From Spirochaetaceae bacterium (GTDB taxonomy: Bacteria; Spirochaetota; Spirochaetia; Treponematales; Rectinemataceae), in the NCBI GenBank assembly GCA_025355995.1, contig JANXYQ010000105.1:20650-84649 (forward strand): a DNA stretch of 64,000 nt, given 5' to 3'. This document shows, one piece after another, positions 1 through 7,180 of the stretch. The position numbers were made by a program, and so were the translations under genes. The notes below the pieces were generated by a model. That model did not search any database. It saw only the letters and a list, made by a program, of their open reading frames with translations, and was not told the origin of the DNA. Every line of letters starts with the position of its first letter. Position 1 is the stretch's first letter.

Positions 1-98
1 CGACGAGGATAGGCCAGATCGGCGACGAGCTCGAATGCCTCATCGACCATTTCATGACCGAAGCCTGCGAGGACCCGGCGGAGCCGGAGGCGACTTGA
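1..98 (+). CDS. C-terminal end of an unidentified protein (partial)
   Basis: An open frame enters from the left edge and stops at TGA 96-98, giving 31 residues that end in an acidic tail (EACEDPAEPEAT). It lies 47 bases upstream of the YfcC-type transporter on the same strand and may share an operon with it. The fragment is too short to assign to a family. The frame is open and its composition matches the neighbouring genes, which is the only support for it being coding. Confidence 0.4.
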   Translation, partial: TRIGQIGDELECLIDHFMTEACEDPAEPEAT

Positions 99-145
99 CC
101 GGAGGGCCGCGACCTGTCACCCTGCCGCGAGCGGGGGGATGAGCC

Positions 146-1618
146 ATGAGCGACACGGCTGCCGACGGCGGTCCGGCCTTGCGCATTAGCGCCAGGGCCT
201 TCGTCACCACTATCGCGATAATACTAGCGCTGATGATCGGTTCGGGGATCCTGACCTACCTGGTCCCCTCGGGGAGCTATCGGCACGTCGTCGAGGCGGG
301 AGTGGACAAGGTCCTTCCCGGCACCTTCGCCTTCGCCCCGAGGCCCGACTATCCCGCCTGGCGCTGGATCACGGCCCCCGTCGAAGTCCTCTGGTCCCCC
401 GGCAACGTCCAGGTGATAACCATCATACTCCTCCTCGTCCTCATCGGGGGCTCCTTCACCGTGCTGGACAAGGGAGGCATCCTCAAGGTCGCCCTTTCCA
501 TGGTCGTCGCCCGCTTCAAGCGGAACAAGTACCTCCTCATGGCGGCCATCATCTTCTTTTTCATGATCGCCTCCTCCGTCCTCGGCATCTACGAGGAGGC
601 GGCGCCCCTGGTCGTATTCATCGTGCCCCTCGCTCTCTACCTGGGCTGGGACAGCCTTACCGGCCTCGGCATGAGCCTGCTCTCCCTCGGCTTCGGCTTC
701 GCCGCGGCGACCATGGATCCTTTCATGGTCACCATCGCCCAGTCCCTCGCCGGCTTGCCGCTCTACTCCGGCCTCTGGCTCAGGGCGATATTCTTCGCGG
801 TCATGTTCTGCCTCGTCTTCTTCTTCGTGCGCCGCCACGCCCGCAAGGTCGAGCGCGACCCCGCCTCCTCCCTCGTCTACGAGGAAGACCTGCGCCTGCG
901 CGCCACGATCGACGTATCGGGAGCGGTGGCCAGCGACGAGGCCGCCTCCGAGCCGCGGATGCGGGCGGCCGTCAAGTGGCTCGGCCTCTGGTTCCTCGCG
1001 GCGATCGCCTTCATCTTGGCCGCGACGCGCATCAAGGCGGTCGCGCCTTTCGCCTTCCCCCTCATGGGCCTCTTCTTCGTCGTCGCCTGCAACGGCGCCG
1101 CCCTCGTCTCGGGCGAGAGGCTCAAGACCCTGGGCAAGTGCTTCCTCGTGGGAATGAAATCGATACTACCCGCCATCGTCATGATCCTCATGGCGATGAG
1201 CGTCAAGCTCATCATCACCAAGGGCGGCATCCTCGACACGATCCTTTACGCGGCGGCGGGCAAGATAGGCGGGGTAGGGCCCTACGCGGCCGTCGCCTTC
1301 GTCTACCTCCTCACCCTCGTCTTCGAGTTCTTCATCCCCTCGGCCTCGGCCAAGGCCTTCCTGATCATCCCGATACTCGCGCCCCTCGCGGACCTCGTCG
1401 GCCTCACTCGCCAGACGGTGGTCTTCGCCTTCGACAACGGCGACGGCTTCGCCAACATCCTCTACCCGACCAACCCCTTCCTGATGATCTGCCTCGGGCT
1501 GACGGTAGTCAGCTACCCGAAGTGGGTGCGCTGGACCCTCCCCATCCAGGCGATCACGGTCCTGGTGTGCGCGGCCTTCATGGCCTTCGCGGTGGCGATC
1601 AAGTTCGGGCCCTTTTGA
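146..1618 (+). CDS. YfcC-family (DcuC-like) membrane transporter
   Basis: The 490-residue polytopic inner-membrane protein has about 12 hydrophobic segments, the first at residues 19-41. Sequence features such as the glycine-rich EEAAPLVVFIVPLAL region and the C-terminal FFIPSASAKAF and GFANILYPTNPF stretches are typical of the YfcC/C4-dicarboxylate anaerobic carrier superfamily. These are secondary carriers suspected of moving basic amino acids, peptides or dicarboxylates. The length is normal for the family and a purine-rich GGGGGGATGAG precedes the ATG. The substrate cannot be read from the sequence. An arginine deiminase 18 kb away is suggestive of arginine/ornithine exchange but is not linked to it. 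Confidence 0.85.
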   Translation: MSDTAADGGPALRISARAFVTTIAIILALMIGSGILTYLVPSGSYRHVVEAGVDKVLPGTFAFAPRPDYPAWRWITAPVEVLWSPGNVQVITIILLLVLIGGSFTVLDKGGILKVALSMVVARFKRNKYLLMAAIIFFFMIASSVLGIYEEAAPLVVFIVPLALYLGWDSLTGLGMSLLSLGFGFAAATMDPFMVTIAQSLAGLPLYSGLWLRAIFFAVMFCLVFFFVRRHARKVERDPASSLVYEEDLRLRATIDVSGAVASDEAASEPRMRAAVKWLGLWFLAAIAFILAATRIKAVAPFAFPLMGLFFVVACNGAALVSGERLKTLGKCFLVGMKSILPAIVMILMAMSVKLIITKGGILDTILYAAAGKIGGVGPYAAVAFVYLLTLVFEFFIPSASAKAFLIIPILAPLADLVGLTRQTVVFAFDNGDGFANILYPTNPFLMICLGLTVVSYPKWVRWTLPIQAITVLVCAAFMAFAVAIKFGPF

Positions 1619-1688
1619 GGGGGGAGCGCGATCGTTCTCGAAGAGGAATCCGCACGAGGATCACCGATGCTAGCGCGGGTCCCAGCTT

Positions 1689-1765
1689 CGAGAAAACCCG
1701 GACCTCGCTCGGTCCTCGCTCGCGCTCAGCGCTCGCTGCGGAAACGCTCGGCCCAGGTTTTCTCG
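1689..1765. repeat. Long imperfect hairpin (REP-like palindromic unit)
   Basis: CGAGAAAACCCGG at 1689-1701 is the reverse complement, with one mismatch, of CCAGGTTTTCTCG at 1753-1765. The enclosed 50 bases contain further short self-complementary CTCGCTCG/CGAGCG-type stretches. It sits in the 290-base gap after the YfcC-type gene. It could act as a bidirectional terminator or be an interspersed palindromic repeat; only copy number in the rest of the genome would tell. Confidence 0.5.
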
Positions 1766-1846
1766 GCGTCCCGCGCGTGCAACGGCAAAGACGTGCGGAT
1801 TTCTCACGTCATCGGTAGCAGCTCCCCCTCGCTCCGGCGTCCTCGA

Positions 1847-1878
1847 AATCGCACAACGCACGCGTTGTGCGAATTTTG
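1847..1878. repeat. Second palindrome, GCACAACG/CGTTGTGC stem-loop
   Basis: GCACAACG (1851-1858) pairs perfectly with CGTTGTGC (1863-1870) around a 4-base loop, and AAAT/AATTT flanks extend the stem with one bulge. It abuts the 5' side of the methyltransferase remnant. Both neighbouring hairpins lie where the missing N-terminal part of that gene should be. Confidence 0.5.
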
Positions 1879-1907
1879 CGGTCGCCTCCGCTACCCCCAC
1901 TCTTGCG

Positions 1908-2335
1908 TATCCCGGGCTTTACGGCCTTCAAGCCTGCAGAACCAAGTACATCGACGTGGCCCTCGTCGCCGCTCTGGAGCGGGGGATGGACCAGGTCGTC
2001 ATAGTGGGAGCGGGCTTCGACACGAGGGCGTATAGAATTCCCGGGATAGATAGGGCCAGGGTATTCGAGATCGATCTGCCCCGGCTTCAAGAGCGAAAGC
2101 TTAAGGCTATCGACGCCCTCTTCGAGGCGCGGCTTCCGATGGTCGAGTACCTATCCGTCGATTTCGAGACCCAGGACCTCGCCGATGCCCTGAGGTCCCA
2201 TGGCATGGATTTTTCCAGGCCCGCATTCTTCGTTTGGGAGGGCGTGACTCAATATCTCCGCGCCACGGCGGTAGGCTAGACCCTCGCGCGATCGTGGAGG
2301 CCGGCAGGGGCGGGGAGCTCGTCTGCACCTATATA
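1908..2335 (+). pseudogene. Decayed leucine-carboxymethyltransferase-family SAM methyltransferase
   Basis: The frame running from about 1908 to 2279 encodes the SAM-binding core of the LCMT/TIGR00027 methyltransferase family: RTKYID, then VVIVGAGFDTRAYR, VFEIDLPRLQERK and FVWEGVTQYL. The N-terminal third is absent, with palindromes lying in its place. At about 2265-2280 the frame breaks, and the expected continuation (RAIVEAGRGGELVCTYI) resumes one base over before similarity fades near 2335. There is no start codon or ribosome-binding site in a sensible place. This is a truncated, frameshifted relic, not a functional enzyme. Confidence 0.75.
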
Positions 2336-2492
2336 ATCGCGGGCGCCTCGGGCGCTCCCGCCTCGAGCGCTATCTCCGTCCCCTGGGCCGGAGCCTCAGA
2401 GTCTCGGATCTGGAGCGAGTCTTTCGCGCGAAGATTCGTTGACATCCAATCCTTCGTCCGGCGCTCGGGATTCCAACCTGAAATTCGGAGGA

Positions 2493-3758
2493 CTAGAGCC
2501 TGGGCTCCCAGGCCTCGAGCAGGTATGCCTCCGCCTCGGCGCTCCAGAGGCCGTTGCGAGCCTTGCAGATCGCGTCGAGCCGCGCGAAGCGCGGGTCCGA
2601 GGCGGCCTTCGCCCCGAACTCGTCGATCGCGGTCAACTCCAGGTCGATGCCGGTGTAGATGAGCTTCTTGCCCGCGGGGCGGTCGGGCAGGTGGAGGGTG
2701 GCCTCGGCCGCGCTGTCCAGGCCTCCGACGTGCGTCACCATGACGGCGGGATTTATGCGGCCGTCGGCCGTCATCTCGAGGGACTCGACCATGTCGGCCG
2801 TGTTGCCGCCCGAGGTGCCCACGTTGTGCGTTGAGCCGTAGTGGACGTTGTAGAAATTCACGGGAGCCGAGAGGCTCGGGTCGGTGGGGCCGGCGAAGAA
2901 GTTGAGGCAGCCGTCGCGGCCCAGGATCAGGTCCCCCTGCGTTATCACGGCCGCGACGGGCGCGAACACGAAGACGTCGTCGAAGCCCGAGCCGCCCGTC
3001 ATTGCGCGCAGCTCGGTTACGGGATCGGCCATCGCGCCGGTGTCGGCGAAGCGCAGGTCGATGCCGGCTTTCCGCGCCTCGGCCTCCGGGAATATGGCTC
3101 GGGCCCGCTCCAGCCGCGACGCGTCGACGTCCGTGACCACTATCATGGCGGGACGGAGCTCGGCGTGGAGGGCGTAGTCGATCGCTCCGAGGCCCATGGG
3201 GCCGGCGCCGGCGAGTATGGCCATCCTTCCGCCGCGGACTATGCCCATCTTGTGCTCGTAGCTGCCGGCGCTCGTGTGATAGCTCGCGTGCGAGGCGCCG
3301 ATGATGCAGGACATGGGCTCGGCCAGCGAGGCCTCGAAGAAGGCCTCGCCGGAGTAGTCGAGGAGGCAGCCGAGCTCCATCACCTCGTGGGGCATGATGG
3401 CGTAGGTTGCCGCCCCGCCGCAGAAGCGATAGGAGTAGCCGGGGGAGTCCATGCTGCCCTTGTAGTTGAGGGCGGGCTGGATGGCGAATTTCGCGCCCGG
3501 CGAGTAGCGCGCCTTCCACGTGGCCCCCGCCTCGACTATGACGCCGGCCATCTCGTGGCCGACTATCACCGGGTTCTTCGCCACGTCATTGGGCACGCGC
3601 TTGTGCTCGCTGCCGAGGGAGGCCGCCTTGTAGGTCGACATGCATATGCTGTCCGATATCACGCGCACGAGGATCTCGTCTTCGCGTATCGGCGGGAGTT
3701 CGAACTCCTCCAGCCTCAAGTCCTTCTTGCCGTACAGCCTGACCGCCCTAGTCTTCAT
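2493..3758 (-). CDS. SorE-like zinc-type sugar-phosphate dehydrogenase
   Basis: This 421-residue medium-chain (alcohol-dehydrogenase-type) oxidoreductase has a GroES-like N-terminus (residues 1-150, with the GHEMAGVIVEAG region) and a Rossmann domain (AGAGPMGLGAIDYALH at about 190-210). Its opening KTRAVRLYGKKDLRLEEFELPPI and internal NFFAGPTDPSLSAPVNFY closely resemble L-sorbose-1-phosphate reductase (SorE), which acts on the carbon next to the phosphorylated carbon. It is the last gene of the PTS operon, 15 bases after 1-phosphofructokinase. I infer that it oxidises mannitol-1-phosphate at C2 to fructose-1-phosphate. Oxidation of another hexitol phosphate is the alternative. Confidence 0.8.
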   Translation of the reverse strand: MKTRAVRLYGKKDLRLEEFELPPIREDEILVRVISDSICMSTYKAASLGSEHKRVPNDVAKNPVIVGHEMAGVIVEAGATWKARYSPGAKFAIQPALNYKGSMDSPGYSYRFCGGAATYAIMPHEVMELGCLLDYSGEAFFEASLAEPMSCIIGASHASYHTSAGSYEHKMGIVRGGRMAILAGAGPMGLGAIDYALHAELRPAMIVVTDVDASRLERARAIFPEAEARKAGIDLRFADTGAMADPVTELRAMTGGSGFDDVFVFAPVAAVITQGDLILGRDGCLNFFAGPTDPSLSAPVNFYNVHYGSTHNVGTSGGNTADMVESLEMTADGRINPAVMVTHVGGLDSAAEATLHLPDRPAGKKLIYTGIDLELTAIDEFGAKAASDPRFARLDAICKARNGLWSAEAEAYLLEAWEPRL

Positions 3759-3773
3759 GCTCGTGCCCGCCTT

Positions 3774-4703
3774 TCATAGGATCTCGTATTTGACTCTCGC
3801 CAGATAGGCCGAGACGGCCGCGGCGTCGAAGGACACCGATCCCCCCCCGGCGACGGCCGCCGTTCCCGCCGCGACGGCCGGCGCGACCATGCCTTCGAGG
3901 CCCTCGCCCCTCTCCATGCACAGGACCGCGGCCGCGAGCATGGAGTCGCCCGCCCCCACCGTGCTCCGCGCCTCGACATCTATGCCGCCGGCGAGGAGGG
4001 CGACAGTCTCGTCCACGAAGAGCGCGCCCTCCGAACCGAGGGAGAGGACCACGGTCCGGGCCCCCCGGCGCAGTAGGTCCCGGGCGGCCGAGGCCATCGC
4101 CCGCGCGTCGGGGAGGACTCTCCCGACCAGCCGCTCGAGCTCCTGGAGGTTCGGCTTCAATAGGGTAGGGCCCGCCTCCGCGCCCCTCCGGAGCAACTCC
4201 CCGTCGGCGTCGAGGACGGTCCTGGCTCCCGCGGCCTTGGCCCGGGCGATCCATGCAGCGTAGATGCCGGGATCGCAGGCCTCCGGCGCGCTGCCAGAGA
4301 ACACGAATATGTCGTCCCTCCCCGCGCCCGCGAAGAGCTCCGCCTCGAGGGCGGCCAGGGAGGCCGCGTCGACGCGGGGGCCGCTCTCGTTGATGTCGGT
4401 ATGCGTGCCACCGACGGGGTCAACGATCTTGAGGTTCGTCCTCGTCTCGCCCGGGGCCCATGTCAGCGCGGCGTCGATGCCCCTCGCGTCCAGCCAGGCG
4501 CGGATGAACTCGCCCGCGTTGCCCGCGATCATCCCGTAGGCCCTGCTCTTCCCGCCGAGGGCCGCTATTGCCTTGGAGACGTTGATGCCCTTGCCGCCCG
4601 CGTCCACTCGCGCGGAGGCGACTCGATTGACCTTGTCCAGCGCGAAGCCCGCGATCACGACGGTCCGGTCGACCGCGGGGTTCAGTGTCACGGTCCGTAT
4701 CAT
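3774..4703 (-). CDS. fruK: 1-phosphofructokinase (PfkB family)
   Basis: The 309-residue PfkB-family kinase begins MIRTVTLNPAVDRTV, as in the hexose-phosphate kinase subgroup. It carries GGKGINVSKAI near residue 40, TRTNLKIVD near 90 and the catalytic GAGDSMLAAA near 255, whose Asp is the base. Family members convert fructose-1-phosphate to fructose-1,6-bisphosphate; tagatose-6-phosphate kinase (LacC) is the closest alternative. It lies between HPr and the SorE-like dehydrogenase. That fits a pathway delivering fructose-1-phosphate rather than fructose-6-phosphate. Confidence 0.88.
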   Translation of the reverse strand: MIRTVTLNPAVDRTVVIAGFALDKVNRVASARVDAGGKGINVSKAIAALGGKSRAYGMIAGNAGEFIRAWLDARGIDAALTWAPGETRTNLKIVDPVGGTHTDINESGPRVDAASLAALEAELFAGAGRDDIFVFSGSAPEACDPGIYAAWIARAKAAGARTVLDADGELLRRGAEAGPTLLKPNLQELERLVGRVLPDARAMASAARDLLRRGARTVVLSLGSEGALFVDETVALLAGGIDVEARSTVGAGDSMLAAAVLCMERGEGLEGMVAPAVAAGTAAVAGGGSVSFDAAAVSAYLARVKYEIL

Positions 4704-4706
4704 GCT

Positions 4707-4757
4707 CTATTCTTTATAGACCAGCTCGAGGATCCCGCCGAGCTCGCGGACCGCCTA
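4707..4757 (-). other. In-frame amber codon followed by the missing HPr C-terminus
   Basis: Reading on past the TAG in the same frame gives AVRELGGILELVYKE and then a second TAG at 4709-4707. The total would be 89 residues, the usual HPr size, with an amphipathic last helix exactly where it belongs. The second stop lies 3 bases before the fruK ATG, a typical operon spacing. A single GAG or CAG to TAG change would explain it. TAG is an ordinary stop elsewhere in the window (gnd, trx, lepA). Confidence 0.8.
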
Positions 4758-4976
4758 GGCCTCGCCCTCGCCCGAGACCTCGACCGTCACCACGTCGCCG
4801 AACTTCACCCCGAGGGTCAGCATGCCCAGCACGCTTTTGCCGTTGATGACCCGGTCGCCCTTGAGGACCTTCACCTCGCAGGCCGGATATTTGTCGTTGG
4901 CCGTGTCCACGAGGAGGCGGGCGGGCCTGGTGTGAAATCCCGTGGGATTCTTGATGGTGAATTGATCGGAAACCAC
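4755..4976 (-). CDS. ptsH: HPr phosphocarrier, cut short by an amber codon
   Basis: The frame encodes 73 residues of HPr, the small cytoplasmic phosphocarrier that passes phosphate from enzyme I to the sugar-specific IIA. GFHTRPA contains the phosphorylated histidine and GKSVLGMLTLG the usual regulatory-serine region. Normal HPr is about 85-90 residues. This one stops at TAG 4757-4755, before the last helix, although the coding frame continues beyond it. It is placed between enzyme I (28 bases) and fruK. Whether the short product is active is doubtful, because the third helix packs against the sheet. Confidence 0.85.
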   Translation of the reverse strand: MVSDQFTIKNPTGFHTRPARLLVDTANDKYPACEVKVLKGDRVINGKSVLGMLTLGVKFGDVVTVEVSGEGEA

Positions 4977-5004
4977 GATGTACCTCTCTTCTGGCTTGGC
5001 GTGC

Positions 5005-6723
5005 TTAGGTCGAAGCGCTCGCGCGCGATAGGTCCCTGACTTCGTCGGCGGTCTCGAGATCCCTAGCGCGCTCGTAGAGCCGGCGGGCCTCGCCGCAGTC
5101 TATGCCGGCCACGATCTCCCTGGCCCTCGGTATGGCGGCGGCGCTCATGCTCAGCTCCCGGAGGCCCATGCCCACCAGTAGGGGCAGGGCGAGGGGGTCG
5201 GCGGCCATCTCGCCGCAGATGCCGACCCAGCGGCCCCGCTTGGCCGCGGCCTCGGCGACCGAGCCGAGCACGCGCAGGATAGCCGGATGCAGGGGGCGGT
5301 TGAGATAGGCAAGCTTCGGGTTCATGCGGTCGGCGGCCATCGAGTACTGCACCAGGTCGTTGGTCCCCACGCTGAAGAAGTCCGCCTCGCGCGCGAGCTG
5401 GTCGGCCATGGTGGCCGCCGCGGGTATCTCGATCATCAGGCCAATCTCGATGCCCGCGGGGACTTCGGTTCCGCCCGCCTCTAGGCCGCGCCTCTCCTCT
5501 TCGAGGATCCCCCTAGCCGCGCGGAATTCCTCGAGGGTGGCGATCATGGGGAACATGATCCGGAGCTGCCCGGCGGAGGCCGCCCGGAGCAGGGCCCGGA
5601 GCTGCGTGCGGAAAATATCCTCCCTGGCGAAGCAGAGCCGGATGGCCCGCACGCCGAGGAAGGGATTCGACTCCTTGTCGAGCTCGAGGCACTCGACGCC
5701 CTTGTCCCCGCCTATGTCCAGGGTGCGGATGACGACCGGCCGGGGAGCCATCCGCTCGAGCACCTCGCGGTAGGTCGCGTACTGCTCTTCCTCGCTGGGC
5801 AGGCTCGGGCGGTCCATGTAGAGGAATTCGGTGCGGAACAGGCCGATGCCCTCGGCCCCGTTCCTGAGCGCCGAGTCCAGGTCGGCGGCCCCGGCGATGT
5901 TCGCGGCGAGCTCGATGGCCGTCCCGTCGCGGGTCCTCGTCGCCAGGGAGGCGAAGCGCAGGGCCGCGGCCTTGGCCCGGGCCCGGTCCGCCTGGGCGCG
6001 GCGGTAGGACGCGAGCTGCTCGGCGTCGGGGTCCGCTATCACGAGTCCCTCGCCGCCGTCGACGATCAGGAGGCTCCCGCGCTCGAAGGCGCCCTCCAGG
6101 GGTCCGAGCCCCACGACTGCCGGTATCTCCATGGACCTGGCCAGGATCGAGGAGTGGGAGCTGGCGCTCCCGGAGGCAGTGACGAAGGCCTTGACGAGGC
6201 GTCTGTCGAACTGCGTCGTCTCCGAGGGGGTCAGGTCCTGCGCGGCCACGACCGCCTCGCCCTCGAGCTCGAGCCGGCCCGACCCCGGGCCGCCGGCCAG
6301 GTGGGAGAGGATGCGCGAGCAGAGGTCGCGGATGTCGTCGATCCGGGCGGCGAAGAGCTGGCCCTCCACCTCGGAGAGCAGGTCGATGAAGACCTTCGCG
6401 GCCGCCTCGAGGGCGGCGCCGGCCGCCATCCCTTCCTCCCGCACGTTGCGCGATACCGCGGCATCGAGGTCCGGGTCCTTGAGTATCGACAGGTGGGCGT
6501 CGAAGATCTCCGCCTTCAGGTCGCCGAGCTCGGCCTTGGTCTTGTCCCGCAGGGCCTGGAGCTCGGCCTTGCTGGCCGCCACCGCTCGGGCGTAGCGCTC
6601 CCACTCGAGCTCGGGCGACGCCGCGGCGGCCTCGCCGGCCGAGGTCGCCCTGGGGGCGAGGAGGAAGGCGGGGGCGATCGCGATGCCGGGCGAGGCGGCG
6701 ATGCCCTTCAGGATGCGCGGCAT
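5005..6723 (-). CDS. ptsI: PTS enzyme I (phosphoenolpyruvate-protein phosphotransferase)
   Basis: At 572 residues this is a full-length enzyme I, which autophosphorylates from PEP and phosphorylates HPr. The N-terminal domain has the active-site histidine in SSHSSILARSMEIPAVVG. The PEP-binding barrel shows GLFRTEFLYMDRP, IRTLDIGGDK, NPFLGVRAIRL, MIEIPAAA and GTNDLVQYSMAADR, and the catalytic cysteine is in GICGEMA. It lies 4 bases from the IIA gene. Having enzyme I and HPr inside a sugar-specific operon makes the operon nearly self-sufficient for phosphotransfer. Confidence 0.95.
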   Translation of the reverse strand: MPRILKGIAASPGIAIAPAFLLAPRATSAGEAAAASPELEWERYARAVAASKAELQALRDKTKAELGDLKAEIFDAHLSILKDPDLDAAVSRNVREEGMAAGAALEAAAKVFIDLLSEVEGQLFAARIDDIRDLCSRILSHLAGGPGSGRLELEGEAVVAAQDLTPSETTQFDRRLVKAFVTASGSASSHSSILARSMEIPAVVGLGPLEGAFERGSLLIVDGGEGLVIADPDAEQLASYRRAQADRARAKAAALRFASLATRTRDGTAIELAANIAGAADLDSALRNGAEGIGLFRTEFLYMDRPSLPSEEEQYATYREVLERMAPRPVVIRTLDIGGDKGVECLELDKESNPFLGVRAIRLCFAREDIFRTQLRALLRAASAGQLRIMFPMIATLEEFRAARGILEEERRGLEAGGTEVPAGIEIGLMIEIPAAATMADQLAREADFFSVGTNDLVQYSMAADRMNPKLAYLNRPLHPAILRVLGSVAEAAAKRGRWVGICGEMAADPLALPLLVGMGLRELSMSAAAIPRAREIVAGIDCGEARRLYERARDLETADEVRDLSRASAST

Positions 6724-6727
6724 GGCC

Positions 6728-7180
6728 TCACCTGCCCTCGGCCGGCGCGATCACCTCGAGCAGGTCGCGGGGGGTGGCGGCCTCGAGGAGCCCCGCGAGC
6801 CTCCCGTCGTCGGCGCAGATCTCGGCTATCTCGGTGAGGATGTCCATGTGCTCCTCGCCGCGCGCGGCGAGCCCCACCAATATGCGCGCGACGTTTCCGC
6901 CGCCGAAATCGACGCCGGCGGGAACCTGGACCACTGCGATGCCGGTACTCCTTACGAAGCGGCCCGAGGCCTTGGTGCCGTGGGGCACGGCCACTCCGTT
7001 GCCTACGTACACCGTCGAGAGCCTGTCGCGTTCCACCATCAGGTCGATATATTCCTCTTCGATATGGCCGGCGTCGGCGAGCAGCCGTCCGCAGGCCCTG
7101 ATGGCCTCTTCCTTGCCCGAGAACGCGGCGTTCACCCGGATGGTCCGCTCGGATAGCATCGATGAATCCATGACGGTCAT
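6728..7180 (-). CDS. mtlF: Mannitol-type PTS IIA component
   Basis: The 150-residue cytoplasmic IIA protein of the mannitol/fructose class has its phosphorylated histidine in GNGVAVPHGTKA. It carries phosphate from HPr to the IIB domain of MtlA. The ATG overlaps the MtlR-type stop (ATGA). AGGAG is only one base from this ATG, so Met4 (7171) is an equally good start. It complements the MtlA protein of this operon, which has no fused IIA domain. Confidence 0.9.
   Translation of the reverse strand: MTVMDSSMLSERTIRVNAAFSGKEEAIRACGRLLADAGHIEEEYIDLMVERDRLSTVYVGNGVAVPHGTKASGRFVRSTGIAVVQVPAGVDFGGGNVARILVGLAARGEEHMDILTEIAEICADDGRLAGLLEAATPRDLLEVIAPAEGR

Noticed and set aside
4755..4757. Genome-wide reassignment of TAG (pyrrolysine or other amber recoding) to explain HPr
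   Set aside because: gnd, trx and lepA end in TAG exactly at the family's normal length, so TAG is a normal stop here; at most this is local readthrough.
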